Assembly (NCBI RefSeq): GCF_007830265.1
Contig: NZ_VLKE01000001.1
Span: 4,588,001 to 4,652,000 of the forward strand
DNA from: Micromonospora olivasterospora
GTDB taxonomy: Bacteria > Actinomycetota > Actinomycetes > Mycobacteriales > Micromonosporaceae
Direction of reading: 5' to 3'
DNA length: 64,000 nucleotides
The notes below the pieces were generated by a model. It was not told where the DNA came from, did not search any database, and was given only the letters and a program-made list of their open reading frames with translations. A program made the translations under genes and the position numbers. Below are positions 42,018-53,491 of this stretch, one piece after another (the stretch's first letter is position 1; each line of letters begins with the position of its first letter).

Positions 42018-42309
42018 CCGCCCGCGTCCCTCCTCACCGTGATCGACCAGTGGGTAGGTCGCCCGGGGGCCTCGGTCGGGAACCGAAAATCTGACCGGCG
42101 TGCTCGAAGCAACAGTGCGTGACCCACAAGAGTCCGGGCCCCGGCGCCAGACTTGCAGACGGCCTCAACTAGACCAAGATCGATCGGCGTCGGCGGGCGA
42201 CCTGTCCACCATTTTCACGCCTGCGAGGCGTCCCGAAAAGACCGGGTGACTTGCAGTTACTGCCCCGGCAAAAGGGATTAACGGCGCGGATCAAGGGCCG
42301 AAAGTGCAA
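42018..42309 (-). ncRNA. Candidate IS110 bridge RNA / non-coding left end
   Basis: IS110-group elements are known to encode a structured bridge RNA from the non-coding region upstream of the recombinase gene. This ~290-base stretch has no protein frame of interest but clear fold potential. A stem at 42212-42239 (TTTTC + ACGCCT / AGGCGT + GAAAA with a CCC bulge) and a GC-rich stem around 42133-42146 are visible. The decamer ATCTGACCGG occurs both here (42089-42098) and at the element's other end (40600-40609), as expected if a donor-binding loop mirrors the right end. The RNA itself is inferred. Confidence 0.35.
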
Positions 42310-42313
42310 GATC

Positions 42314-42645
42314 GGCGCGGCGGTGTGGGCGCCGCGGCGCGGCGGGGCGGGGCGGTGTGAACGGGCGTGGTGTGGGCGGGGCGGTGTGGTGGGGCGGTGG
42401 GGCGGTGTGGGCGGGGCGGTCTGGTGGGGCGGTGGGGCCGCGTGGGCGGGAACGGGCGGGGCCGGCGCGGGCGGGAAAGCGGGCGGGGAAGCGGGCGGGA
42501 ACGGGCGGGGCCGGCGCGGGCGGGAAAGCGGGCGGGAAGCGGGCGGGAACGGGCGGGCCGGCGCGGGCGGGAAAGCGGGCGGGAAGCGGGCGGGAACGGG
42601 CGGGGCCGGCGCGGGCGGGGAACGGGCGGGGAAGCGGGCGGGAAA
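42314..42645. repeat. Low-complexity G-rich tract with degenerate repeats
   Basis: About 330 bases of GGGCGGGG/GGTGTGGTGGGG-type sequence. From ~42449 it becomes a degenerate tandem repeat of roughly 48-60 bases containing CGGGCGGGAACGGGCGGGG and CCGGCGCGGGCGGGAAAG, about three copies. There are many G runs on the plus strand. No credible gene lies here, despite open frames caused by the lack of A/T. Confidence 0.8.
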
Positions 42646-42647
42646 GG

Positions 42648-42682
42648 CCGAGCGCCGCGTCCCTGGAGGGCGCGGCGCTCGG
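42648..42682 (-). terminator. Terminator of sdhCAB
   Basis: A perfect 12-bp inverted repeat (CCGAGCGCCGCG and complement, 11-base loop) lies 20 bases downstream of the sdhB stop. On the minus strand it is followed by GGCCTTTCC, a short T run. Confidence 0.7.
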
Positions 42683-42701
42683 TGGCGGGACGGCGGCCGG
42701 G

Positions 42702-45397
<2,696 letters not shown>

Positions 45398-45399
45398 GG

Positions 45400-46089
45400 T
45401 CAGGCCACCAATCCGGTGAGTACGGCGAACGGGACCACCAGGTAGCCGGCGCTGAGCGCGACGGCGAGGACCAGCGCGGCGGCGCGCGCCCGGCGCTCAC
45501 CCTTCGGGGTCTGCTGGCCGAGGCTGCGGAACGCGCTGAAGGCGCCGTGGCGCAGGTGGAAGCCGAGCGCCACGATCGCCAGGGTGTAGAAGAGCGTGAC
45601 GTACCAGCGCTCCGGGGCGAAGTCCGCGACCACGTTGCCGTACGGGTTGCCGGCGTCGCCCTGGGGGTTCAGGTGGCCGGTGGTCAGGTCCAGGATGTGG
45701 TAGATCACGAAGAGCAGGATGATCACCCCACCCCAGCGCATCGTGCGGGCGGCGTAGCTGCCCTTCACGGCCTTGCGGTGGGCGTACCGGACCGGCCTGG
45801 CGGCCCGGGCGCGCAGGGCGAGCGCGGTCGCCGCGCCGATGTGGGCCAGCACGGCCACGAGCAGGACCGTGCGCTGGAGCCACAGGTACCCGGCCGGGGG
45901 CAGCAGCGGACTGCCGATCTCGCGCAGCCAGTGCGCGTAGTGGTCGAACGAGGTCTCCCCCGTGAACACCTTCAGGTTGCCGAGCATGTGCGCGACGAGG
46001 AACAGCACCAGGAGGATGCCCGTCACCGCCATGACGGCCTTGAGGCCGACGCTGGAGCGGATGGGCGACCGAGTTTTCGTGATTACCAC
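45400..46089 (-). CDS. sdhC: Succinate dehydrogenase cytochrome b subunit (b558-type)
   Basis: A 229-residue membrane anchor with five hydrophobic segments, beginning [20 protein letters not shown]. Candidate haem-binding His residues lie in [24 protein letters not shown] and FHLRHGAF. A single five-helix anchor is the norm for this sdhCAB type, so no sdhD is expected. I chose the GTG at 46089 (start of [20 protein letters not shown]). No clear Shine-Dalgarno precedes it, so translation may be leaderless. It is divergent from the LysR gene. Confidence 0.93.
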   Translation of the reverse strand: MVITKTRSPIRSSVGLKAVMAVTGILLVLFLVAHMLGNLKVFTGETSFDHYAHWLREIGSPLLPPAGYLWLQRTVLLVAVLAHIGAATALALRARAARPVRYAHRKAVKGSYAARTMRWGGVIILLFVIYHILDLTTGHLNPQGDAGNPYGNVVADFAPERWYVTLFYTLAIVALGFHLRHGAFSAFRSLGQQTPKGERRARAAALVLAVALSAGYLVVPFAVLTGLVA

Positions 46090-46147
46090 ACGCCCGACGC
46101 TAGGAGCCCTTCGATCAGTCGTCCAATGCATCGACCTCGCAGCCTTG

Positions 46148-46162
46148 ATAGCTCTAGGCTAT
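46148..46162. promoter_or_regulatory. Palindromic LysR-type operator, sdhC/lysR intergenic
   Basis: ATAGCTCTAGGCTAT is a perfect inverted repeat (ATAGC-N5-GCTAT) with the T-N11-A core typical of LysR-family binding sites. It lies in the 77-base gap between divergent sdhC and the LysR gene, ending four bases before the LysR start codon. That placement fits autoregulation and control of sdhCAB. Binding is inferred. Confidence 0.7.
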
Positions 46163-46166
46163 GTAG

Positions 46167-47096
46167 ATGCAGCTCCATCAGCTCCGGTACTTCGTTGCGG
46201 TCGCAGAAGTACGACATTTCACCCACGCGGCCGACCTCGTCGGTATCACCCAGCCCTCGTTGAGTAAGCAAATTCACGCCCTGGAGAACGATCTCGGGGC
46301 CCCGCTGTTCGAGCGGGTAAGGGGCAACATCGCCCTCACGGCCGCCGGCGAGGTGCTGCTACCGCTGGCCAAGCGGATCCTCGCCGACGTGGAGACGGCG
46401 ACCCGGGAGGTGCAGGAGCTGGTCGGGCTGCGGCGCGGCAGGGTCCGCCTCGGCGCCACCCCGAGCCTGGCCACCTCGCTGGCCCCGCCGGTGCTGCGCC
46501 GGTTCCGCGATGCCCACCCGAACGTCGACCTGCGGGTCGAGGAGGGCGGCTCGCAGGACCTGGTCCGCGACCTGCTCCGGGGTGACCTCGACCTGGCCCT
46601 GATCATCATGCCCGCCCAGGGCGCCGACCCCGGGCTGCGTGCCGACCCGATCCTGCGGGAGAGCCTGGTGGTGGCCTCCCTGGACCGGCTGCCGGGCACC
46701 CTGCCGACCGGCGAGCTGCGCGTCACCGACCTGCGCGACCAGCCCCTCGTCATGTTCCGCGAGGGGTACGACCTGCGCGACGCCACGCTCCAGGCGTGCC
46801 GGGAGGCCGGCTTCGAGCCCACCGTCTCGGTGGACGGCGGCGAGATGGACGCCGTGCTCAGCTTCGTCGAGGCCGGCCTCGGGGCGGCGCTGGTGCCGGG
46901 CATCGTGATGGCCCGCCGTCCCGGCATCCGGGTCACCCGCCTGGCCTCGCCCGGGGTGCGCCGGACCATCGCGGTGGCCCGCCGCCGCGACGTCGTGCCC
47001 ACCCACGCCGGGCGCGAGCTGCGGCGCATCCTCATGGAGTACGTCCTCACCGCGATCGAGCGGGACGACCTCCCTCCCGGCGTGGAGCCGCGCTGA
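46167..47096 (+). CDS. LysR family transcriptional regulator
   Basis: A 309-residue regulator. The N-terminal winged HTH reads MQLHQLRYFVAVAEVRHFTH, AADLVGITQPSLSKQIHALE, then LFERVRGNIALTAAGEVLLP, and is followed by a periplasmic-binding-protein-like effector domain from about residue 90. It is divergent from sdhCAB with a palindromic site between, so succinate dehydrogenase expression is its likely target. The effector is unknown. The ATG follows the palindrome so closely that a leaderless transcript is plausible. Confidence 0.93.
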   Translation: MQLHQLRYFVAVAEVRHFTHAADLVGITQPSLSKQIHALENDLGAPLFERVRGNIALTAAGEVLLPLAKRILADVETATREVQELVGLRRGRVRLGATPSLATSLAPPVLRRFRDAHPNVDLRVEEGGSQDLVRDLLRGDLDLALIIMPAQGADPGLRADPILRESLVVASLDRLPGTLPTGELRVTDLRDQPLVMFREGYDLRDATLQACREAGFEPTVSVDGGEMDAVLSFVEAGLGAALVPGIVMARRPGIRVTRLASPGVRRTIAVARRRDVVPTHAGRELRRILMEYVLTAIERDDLPPGVEPR

Positions 47097-47327
47097 GGCC
47101 CGTGCCCCGCTATAGCCTCGTTGGGTAAATCACCCTCAACCGGGCAGTATCGTCATCCTTGCGCCTATTTGTCCCTTATGGTGGAGCCTTGCACGGGGGC
47201 AGAACGCCCACTGCTCGCAGTGCCGCCGACGCTCGGGGGGCCTCGGCCGGCCGGTGAGCGGGCGGACCACACGGCGACGTCGTGTGGAGGAGTCGATGCG
47301 CGCTTCGCGTGGCAGGGAGGCCACCAT
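47097..47327. promoter_or_regulatory. Intergenic region upstream of rfbB
   Basis: A 231-base gap between the LysR gene and the dehydratase. The part around 47122-47185 is relatively A+T-rich (for example TTGGGTAAATCACC and CTATTTGTCCCTTATGG) and probably holds the promoter. I cannot place -35/-10 boxes confidently. GGGAGG at 47315-47320 is the ribosome binding site of rfbB. Confidence 0.35.
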
Positions 47328-48371
47328 ATGAGGATCCTGGTTACCGGCGGTGCCGGCTTCATCGGGTCGCACTTCACCCGGTGCCTGCTGAACGGGCGGT
47401 ACGTCGGGTTCGAGGACTGTCAAGTCACGGTGATCGACAAGCTGACCTACGCCAGCGACCGGCACAACCTGCCCGCCAGCCACCCCCGGCTGGCCTTCGT
47501 GCACGGCGACATCTGCGACCGCGAACTGCTCGCGGACCTCGTCCCCGGGCACGACGCGGTCGTGCACTTCGCGGCCGAGTCCCACGTGGACCGGTCGATC
47601 GACGACCCGGCGCCGTTCTTCGAGACGAACGTGATGGGCTCGCACCACCTGCTGGCCGCCTGCGCCCGCGCGGGCGTGGGCCGGGTGGTGCACGTCTCCA
47701 CCGACGAGGTGTACGGGTCGATCACCGACGGCTCGTGGACGGAGCGCTGCCTGCTGGAGCCCAACTCCCCGTACGCGGCGTCGAAGGCGGCCAGCGACTG
47801 CGTGGTCCGCTCCTACTGGCGCACGTACGACGTCGACGTGTCGATCACCCGCTGCGCCAACAACTACGGGCCGTACCAGCACGTCGAGAAGGTCATCCCG
47901 CGCTTCGTCACCAGCCTGCTCACCGGCGGCGACATCACCCTGCACGGCGACGGCGGCGCGGTCCGCGAGTGGCTGCACGTCGACGACCACTGCCGGGCGA
48001 TCTCGCTGGTGCTGGCCAAGGGACGCGCCGGTGAGGTCTACAACATCGGCGGCGACGTCGAGCTGACCAACCGGGCGTTGGCCGAGCGGATCCTGCTGGT
48101 GGCCGGCGCGGGCTGGGACCGGGTCCGGCACGTCACCGACCGCAAGGTGCAGGACCAGCGGTACTCCCTCGACTACACCAAGATCCAGGACGAGCTCGGC
48201 TTCGAGCCGCGGATCCGGTTCGCCGACGGGCTGACCGAGGTCTTCCACTGGTACCGGGAGAACCGAGCCTGGTGGGCGCACGCCTGTCCGGAGACCCGCT
48301 CCGGCACCCCGCGTACCAACTCGGTCCGGGGCCTGCCGGCCGGTCGCGGGGTGCCCGCCCCGGTGCACTGA
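47328..48371 (+). CDS. rfbB: dTDP-glucose 4,6-dehydratase
   Basis: Converts dTDP-glucose to dTDP-4-keto-6-deoxyglucose, the entry to rhamnose and other deoxysugars. The 347-residue SDR has RILVTGGAGFIGSHFTRCLL, VVHFAAESHVDRSIDDP (typical of RmlB), HVSTDEVYGSITDGSW with the catalytic DE pair, SPYAASKAASDCVVRSY (YxxxK) and RCANNYGPYQHVEKVIPRFV. GGGAGG lies seven bases before the ATG. No rmlA, rmlC or rmlD is adjacent. About 30 extra residues at the C-terminus are basic and probably disordered. Confidence 0.93.
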   Translation: MRILVTGGAGFIGSHFTRCLLNGRYVGFEDCQVTVIDKLTYASDRHNLPASHPRLAFVHGDICDRELLADLVPGHDAVVHFAAESHVDRSIDDPAPFFETNVMGSHHLLAACARAGVGRVVHVSTDEVYGSITDGSWTERCLLEPNSPYAASKAASDCVVRSYWRTYDVDVSITRCANNYGPYQHVEKVIPRFVTSLLTGGDITLHGDGGAVREWLHVDDHCRAISLVLAKGRAGEVYNIGGDVELTNRALAERILLVAGAGWDRVRHVTDRKVQDQRYSLDYTKIQDELGFEPRIRFADGLTEVFHWYRENRAWWAHACPETRSGTPRTNSVRGLPAGRGVPAPVH

Positions 48372-48385
48372 TCCGCGACCGCCCG

Positions 48386-48432
48386 CCGGCCCGCCCCCGT
48401 CCGCCGCCCGAGCGCAGGCGGGGGCGGGCCGG
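48386..48432. terminator. Bidirectional terminator between rfbB and hrpA
   Basis: A perfect 14-bp inverted repeat (CCGGCCCGCCCCCG and complement, 19-base loop) fills the gap between the convergent stops. It lacks a T run but is very stable. Confidence 0.7.
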
Positions 48433-48439
48433 CCCGGGT

Positions 48440-51400
48440 TCATCCCTCGGCGTCGTCCATCGCCCGGTAGATCCGCTGCTCCGAAACCGGGTACGGAGTG
48501 CCCAGCGCCTGGGCGAACACGTTCACCCGCAGCTCCTCGATCATCCAGCGGATCTGCCGGACCGCCGCCGAGCGGCGGCGGCTCGGCGGCAGCGCGGCGA
48601 GCATGTCGTCGTACTCCCGCTGGACGGCCGCGATCCGGTCCTGCTGCTGGCGGTCCCGCTGCGGGTTGCCGGGCAGCCGGTCCAGCCGCCGCTCGATCGC
48701 CGTCAGGTAGCGCAGCAGGTCGGGCAGGCGCGCGTACCCGGCCTCGGTGACGAACCCGGCGTGCACCAGGCCGGACAGCTGCGCCCGGATGTCGGCCAGG
48801 GCGCTCACGATCGCCAGGTTCTGGGTGCGGGCGAGCCGCTGCTCGACCGCGTACGCGGCGGTGAGCACCTGGCGGACCCGGCCCATCACCTCCACCACGG
48901 TGTCCACCAGGTCGGCGCGGACGGCCTCGCGCAGCGCGGCGAAGCCCTCGGCGTCCCAGGCCGGGCCCCGGCGTCGGCGACGAGCCTGTCGATCGCCGCC
49001 CGGTCGCGTCGGAGATGAGCTGCTGCACGCCGCCGTGCGGGTTGCGGCTCAGCGCCAGCTTCGCCTCGTTGGACAGCCGCCCCTGCAGGAACTTCGCCGG
49101 CGACGGCAGGGCCAGCCGCAGCAGCCGCCGGGTGCCCGCCCAGTGGGCGGCGGCCTGCTCGGCCTCGGTGTCGAACACCTTCACCCCGACCGTGGCGCCC
49201 TCGTCCACCAGCGCCGGGTACGCGGTCACCGCGTACCCGGCGCGGACCTGCTCGAGGCTGCGCGGCAGCGCGCCGATGCTCCACTCCGTCAGGCCGCTGC
49301 GGGCCACGTCCGGCGCGGCGGCGGCCACCACCTGGCGTACCTCCTGGCGGAGCTGGCGTTGCAGCGCCGGCAGGTCCTTGCCCTCGGCGACCGGCTTGTT
49401 CTCCTCGTCGGTGACCCGGAAGGTGACCCGCAGGTGCGGCGGCAGCCGGTCCACGTCCCACGCGTCCCGGGGCACGGTCACCCCGGTCATCCGGCGCAGC
49501 TGCCGGGTGAGCGCGTCCAGCAGCGGCTCCTGGCCCGCGGGCATGGCCGCGAGCGCCGCGCGGGCGTAGTCGGGCACCGGGACGAAGTTGCGCCGGATCG
49601 CCTTGGGCAGCGACCGGATCAGCGCGACCACCAGCTCCTCGCGCAGGCCGGGCACCTGCCAGTCGAAGCTCTCCGCCGGCACCTGGTTGAGCAGCGGCAG
49701 CGGGATGTCCACGGTCACCCCGTCGGTGGGGGTGCCCGGGTCGAACGTGTACGTCAGCGGCAGCGTCACCCCGTCGGCCGACCACTCGTCCGGGTAGTCG
49801 GCCCCGTCGACCCCGCCGCGGCCCGCGTTGACCAGTAGCTCGCGGGTGAAGGTGAGCAGGTCGGGCCGCTCCCGCCGGGCCTTCTTCCACCACGCGTCGA
49901 AGTGCCGGCCCGAGACCACGTCGGCGGGGATCCGCTCGTCGTAGAACTGGAAGATCGTCTCGTCGTCGACCAGGATGTCCCGGCGCCGGGCCCGGCTCTC
50001 CAGCTCCTCGACGTCGGCGAGCAGCTTCCGGTTGTCCCGCCAGAACTGGTGGTGGGTGGACCAGTCGCCCTCCACCAGGGCGTGCCGGATGAACAGCTCC
50101 CGGGACAGCGCCGGGTCGATCCGGCCGAAGTTGACCCTGCGGGAGGTGACGATCGGAACGCCGTACAGGGTGACCTTCTCGTACGCCATCACCGCCGCCT
50201 GCTTCTTCTCCCAGTGCGGCTCGCTGTAGCTGCGTTTGACCAGGTGCTGGGCGAGCGGTTCGACCCATTCGGGCTCGATGCGCCCGTTCACCCGGCCCCA
50301 GAGCCGGGAGGTCTCCACCAGCTCGGCCGACATCACCCAGCGCGGCGGCTTCTTGAACAGCGCCGAGCCGGGGAACAGGGCGAACTTCGCGCCCCGGGCG
50401 CCCAGGTACTCGTGCTTCTGGGCGTCCTTGAGCCCGATGTGCGAGAGCAGCCCGGCCAGCAGCGACTGGTGCACCCGCGGGGTGTCGATCTCCTCCGGCA
50501 GGTCGGCGCCGCCCCGGCGGCCGTCGGCCTGCTCCGAGGTACGCAGCACCTGGCGGAGCTGGCTGACGATGTCCTGCCACTCGCGCACCCGCAGGTAGTT
50601 CAGGTACTCCGCCCGGCACATCCGCCGGAACGCGCTGGACGACAGCGCCCGCTGCTGCTCGCGCAGGTACCGCCACAGGTTGAGCAGCGCGACGAAGTCG
50701 GACTCCTTGTCGGTGAACCGGGCGTGCGCCTGGTCGGCCTGGGCCTGCTTCTCCGCCGGCCGCTCCCGCGGGTCCTGGATGGAGAGGGCGGCGGCGATCA
50801 CCATCACCTCGGTGGCGCAGCCGTTGGCCTCGCCCTCGACGACCATCCGGGCCAGCCGGGGGTCGACGGGGAGCTGCGCCAGCCGCCGGCCCAGCGGGGT
50901 GAGCCGCTTCGCCGGGTCGGTCTCGGCCGGGTCGAGGGCGCCCAGCTCGTGCAGCAGGTTGACGCCGTCGGCGATGTTGCGCCGGTCCGGCGGGTCGATG
51001 AACGGGAACGCGGCGACGTCGCCCAGCCCGATCGAGGTCATCTGGAGGATGACCGAGGCCAGGTTGGTGCGCAGGACCTCCGGGTCGGTGAACTCGGGGC
51101 GGGACAGGAAGTCCTGCTCGTCGTACAGCCGGATGCAGATGCCGTCCGAGGTGCGCCCGCAGCGACCCTTGCGCTGGTTGGCCGAGGCCTGGGAGACCGG
51201 CTCGATCGGCAGCCGCTGCACCTTCAGCCGGCTGGAGTAGCGGGAGATCCGGGCGGTCCCCGGGTCCACCACGTACTTGATGCCGGGCACGGTCAGCGAG
51301 GTCTCCGCGACGTTGGTGGCGAGCACCACCCGGCGCCCGGCGTGCGGGGCGAACACCCGGTGCTGCTCGGCGGCCGACAGCCGCGCGTACAGCGGCAGGA

Positions 51401-52430
51401 TCTCGGTGCCGCGCAGCGCCGGCTTCCGCTCCGCCAGCCTGCCCAGTGCGTCGGCGGTGTCCCGGATCTCCCGCTCGCCGCTGAGGAAGACCAGGATGTC
51501 GCCCGGCCCCTCGGCGGCCAGCTCCTCGACCGCGTCGCCGATCGCCTGGATCTGGTCGCGGACGTTCTCCTCGTCCCCGTCGTCCTCGGCCTCGACGACC
51601 TCGACGACCTCGACCAACGGCCGGTACCGCACCTCCACCGGGTACGTCCGCCCGGACACCTCGACGATCGGCGCCGGCTCGCCCGCGGCGTCGGCGAAGT
51701 GCCGCGCGAACCGCTCCGTCTCGATGGTCGCCGAGGTGATGATCACCTTCAGGTCGGGCCGGCGGGGGAGGAGCTGCCTCAGGTAGCCCAGGATGAAGTC
51801 GATGTTGAGGCTGCGCTCGTGCGCCTCGTCGATGATCAGGGTGTCGTACTGGCGCAGCATCCGGTCGGTCTGCAGCTCGGCCAGCAGGATGCCGTCGGTC
51901 ATCAGCTTGACCAGGCTGCGGTCGCCGACCTGGTCGGTGAAGCGGACCTTGTAGCCGACCACGTCGCCCAGCTCCGTGCCGAGCTCCTCGGCGATCCGGT
52001 CGGCGACAGTGCGGGCGGCCAGCCGGCGGGGCTGGGTGTGCCCGATCAGCCCGTGCACCCCACGCCCCAGCTCCAGGCAGATCTTGGGCAGCTGGGTGGT
52101 CTTGCCGGAGCCGGTCTCACCGGCCACGATCACCACCTGGTGGGCGCGGATCGCCGCCGCGATGTCGTCCTTGCGCTCGCTGACCGGCAGCCCCACCGGG
52201 TACGTGATCCGCGGCACCGCCGCCCGGCGCTCCGCCAGGCGTTGCTCGCCCCGGGCGACGTCGGCGGCGATCTCGGCGAGCGCGGCCTCGCGCCGCTGCG
52301 GATCCCGCAGCCGGCGGACCCCGTCGAGGCGGCGCTGGAGCCGGCGCTGGTCGCGGAACATCAGGGCGGGCAGGCGGCGGTGCAGCTCGCGGACGGTGTC
52401 GGGCGCGGCGGGTGTGGCTGGATTCTGCAT
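48440..52430 (-). CDS. hrpA: ATP-dependent RNA helicase HrpA, two apparent 3' frameshifts
   Basis: A ~1,330-residue DEAH-box helicase. Walker A is VVIVAGETGSGKTTQLPKIC near residue 100, followed by LIIDEAHERSLNIDFILGYL (DEAH), KVIITSATIETERFARHFAD (SAT), and VFLSGEREIRDTADALGRLA, then ASANQRKGRCGRTSDGICIR (motif VI). HA2/OB and the long HrpA C-terminal domain follow. The last ~200 codons slip frame twice, at 48999-49004 (ACCGGG) and 48961-48970 (GGGGCCCGG). Restoring one base at each gives AAIDRLVADAG, then GPAWDAEGFAALREAVRADL, and the end IEELRVNVFAQALGTPYPVS, the expected tail. The ATG start has a weak ribosome binding site. Confidence 0.88.
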
Positions 52431-52584
52431 GTCGTCGCCAAGGATAGGCAGCCGCGCGCCCGGCCGCCCCCGGGTTACCGGGCGCCCGCGGACCGGGCCT
52501 ACCGGGCGGTCGCGGGCCCGGCCGCCCCCGGGGCGCCGCGGTCTAGAGTTGACCGCCGACCGACACCGACCACGGGGGCCGAGG

Positions 52585-53115
52585 ATGACCATGCGGGACA
52601 CGGACCGGGCCCTGGTGCAGGCCGCGACGGCGGTCGCCAAGCTGCGCTGCCGCAGCGACAACCACACCGTCGCCGCCGCGGCCCGCACCGCCGACGGCCG
52701 CGTCTTCACCGGCGTCAACGTCTACCACTTCACCGGCGGCCCGTGCGCCGAGATCGTCGCCGTCGGAGCCGCCGCCACCCAGGGCGCGGGGGAACTGGAG
52801 ACCATCGTCGCGGTGGGCGACCGGGGGCGGGGCGTGCTCCCGCCGTGCGGCCGGTGCCGGCAGGTGCTGCTGGACTACTTCCCGCCGATCCGGGTCATCG
52901 TCGGTTCAATGGACGCGCTGCGCGCGGTGCCGCTCGCCGACCTGCTGCCCGACACGTACGTCTGGGCGGACCACCAGGTGGCGGAGCCGCGCGCCGAGGC
53001 GCGTCCGGTGCCGGCGGTGCCGCGCGCCGAGGCGCGTCCGGTGCAGGCGGTGCCGCGCGCCGAGGCGCGTCCGGTGCCGGCGGTGCCGGACAGCCGCCAG
53101 GCCGCCGAGGACTGA
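52585..53115 (+). CDS. Cytidine deaminase-like zinc enzyme with repetitive tail
   Basis: The first ~130 residues form a CDA fold: RCRSDNHTVAAAARTADGRV, GVNVYHFTGGPCAEIVAVGA (zinc-binding Cys and catalytic Glu of CAE) and GVLPPCGRCRQVLLDYFPP (PCxxC). Family members deaminate cytidine or similar compounds such as blasticidin S; the substrate cannot be told. The C-terminal ~45 residues are a threefold 11-residue repeat (PRAEARPVPAV) encoded by a 33-bp minisatellite and are unlikely to be catalytic. ATG codons at 52585 and 52591 are both possible; GAGG at 52581-52584 favours the second. Confidence 0.8.
   Translation: MTMRDTDRALVQAATAVAKLRCRSDNHTVAAAARTADGRVFTGVNVYHFTGGPCAEIVAVGAAATQGAGELETIVAVGDRGRGVLPPCGRCRQVLLDYFPPIRVIVGSMDALRAVPLADLLPDTYVWADHQVAEPRAEARPVPAVPRAEARPVQAVPRAEARPVPAVPDSRQAAED
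52987..53085. repeat. 33-bp in-frame tandem repeat, three copies
   Basis: Three copies of CCGCGCGCCGAGGCGCGTCC followed by GGTGCCGGCGGTG lie at the 3' end of the deaminase-like gene. One copy differs by a single base. The unit is 11 codons, so expansion or contraction keeps the frame. Confidence 0.92.
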
Positions 53116-53144
53116 CCGCTCCCGGGAGGGGAGTCCGGCTGGTC

Positions 53145-53172
53145 TTGCAGCGCCTCTACAACGTTGTAATAC
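53145..53172 (+). promoter_or_regulatory. Promoter with palindromic operator, siderophore ABC operon
   Basis: TTGCAG (53145-53150) and TAATAC (53167-53172), separated by 16 bases, resemble -35/-10 boxes. The spacer contains the perfect 12-bp palindrome TACAACGTTGTA (53157-53168), a TetR- or GntR-like operator size, which would occlude the polymerase when bound. It does not resemble an IdeR/DtxR iron box. AGGAGG follows at 53191-53196 before the ATG at 53201. Confidence 0.55.
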
Positions 53173-53200
53173 TCGGGTCCTCCGCCGACGAGGAGGCCCG

Positions 53201-53491
53201 ATGGCGCCGCACGCCGCCCCGGCCACCGCACACCCCGCCAGCACCGCCCCGGACGACGAGGTCCCCGTCGAGGCCCTCGGCGACCTGTACCGCGACGGCA
53301 TCACCGCCTGCCGGGGCGCCTTCGGCGTGGACTGGGTCGAGCGGGTCGCCGAGGACGTCGACGCGGCGTTCCGGGAGGCCCGCGCCCGGCCCGGCGGCGC
53401 GGTCGGACGCGGCCCCGAGCGGTGGTACGTGGAGATCCACCCCGAGCAGCTGGCGTTCCTCGTCCGCCGCGCGAGGGTGGTGACGGCGTGA
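53201..53491 (+). pseudogene. Chimeric remnant: PhyH dioxygenase N-terminus fused to permease C-terminus
   Basis: This 96-codon frame starts like a phytanoyl-CoA dioxygenase family protein (LYRDGITACRGAFGVDWVER, GGAVGRGPERWYVEIHPEQL) but stops after ~85 residues, before the HxD iron-binding motif. The last ten or so residues, AFLVRRARVVTA, do not fit PhyH. They look like the end of a FecCD-type siderophore permease, and the stop overlaps the next permease start (GTGA) as in intact operons. A deletion joining the PhyH gene to the 3' end of a first permease explains both. It cannot be an active dioxygenase. Confidence 0.6.

Larger units (their letters stand above)
40599..42313 (-). mobile_element. 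IS110-family insertion sequence (boundaries approximate)
   Basis: A ~1.7-kb element comprising one DEDD transposase gene, ~95 bases of 3' end and ~290 bases of non-coding 5' end. No terminal inverted repeats are seen, as expected for IS110. The tetramer GATC occurs at both proposed edges (40599-40602 and 42310-42313). Removing one copy plus the interior would rejoin the C-rich and G-rich low-complexity tracts. Interior sequence is visibly less GC-extreme than the flanks. The exact ends need comparison with an empty site. Confidence 0.6.

Noticed and set aside
40599..42313. Terminal inverted repeats and target duplication typical of IS3/IS5 elements
   Set aside because: None were found; the DEDD transposase shows this is IS110-type, which lacks them. 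The shared GATC may be core sequence or coincidence.
42314..42645. Long open frames in the G-rich tract on the plus strand
   Set aside because: The translations are only Gly/Arg/Ala/Trp repeats caused by lack of A and T; no start with a ribosome binding site or domain.
47328..48371. A dTDP-rhamnose (rml) cluster
   Set aside because: Only the dehydratase is present; neighbouring genes are a LysR regulator and hrpA.
47136..48439. Extension of hrpA across the rfbB gene on the opposite strand
   Set aside because: The frame stays open only because of high GC after two frameshifts; the real HrpA C-terminus is in another frame and stops at 48440.
52585..53115. Blasticidin S deaminase
   Set aside because: The CAE and PCxxC motifs are shared by all cytidine deaminases; no residues seen here are specific enough.
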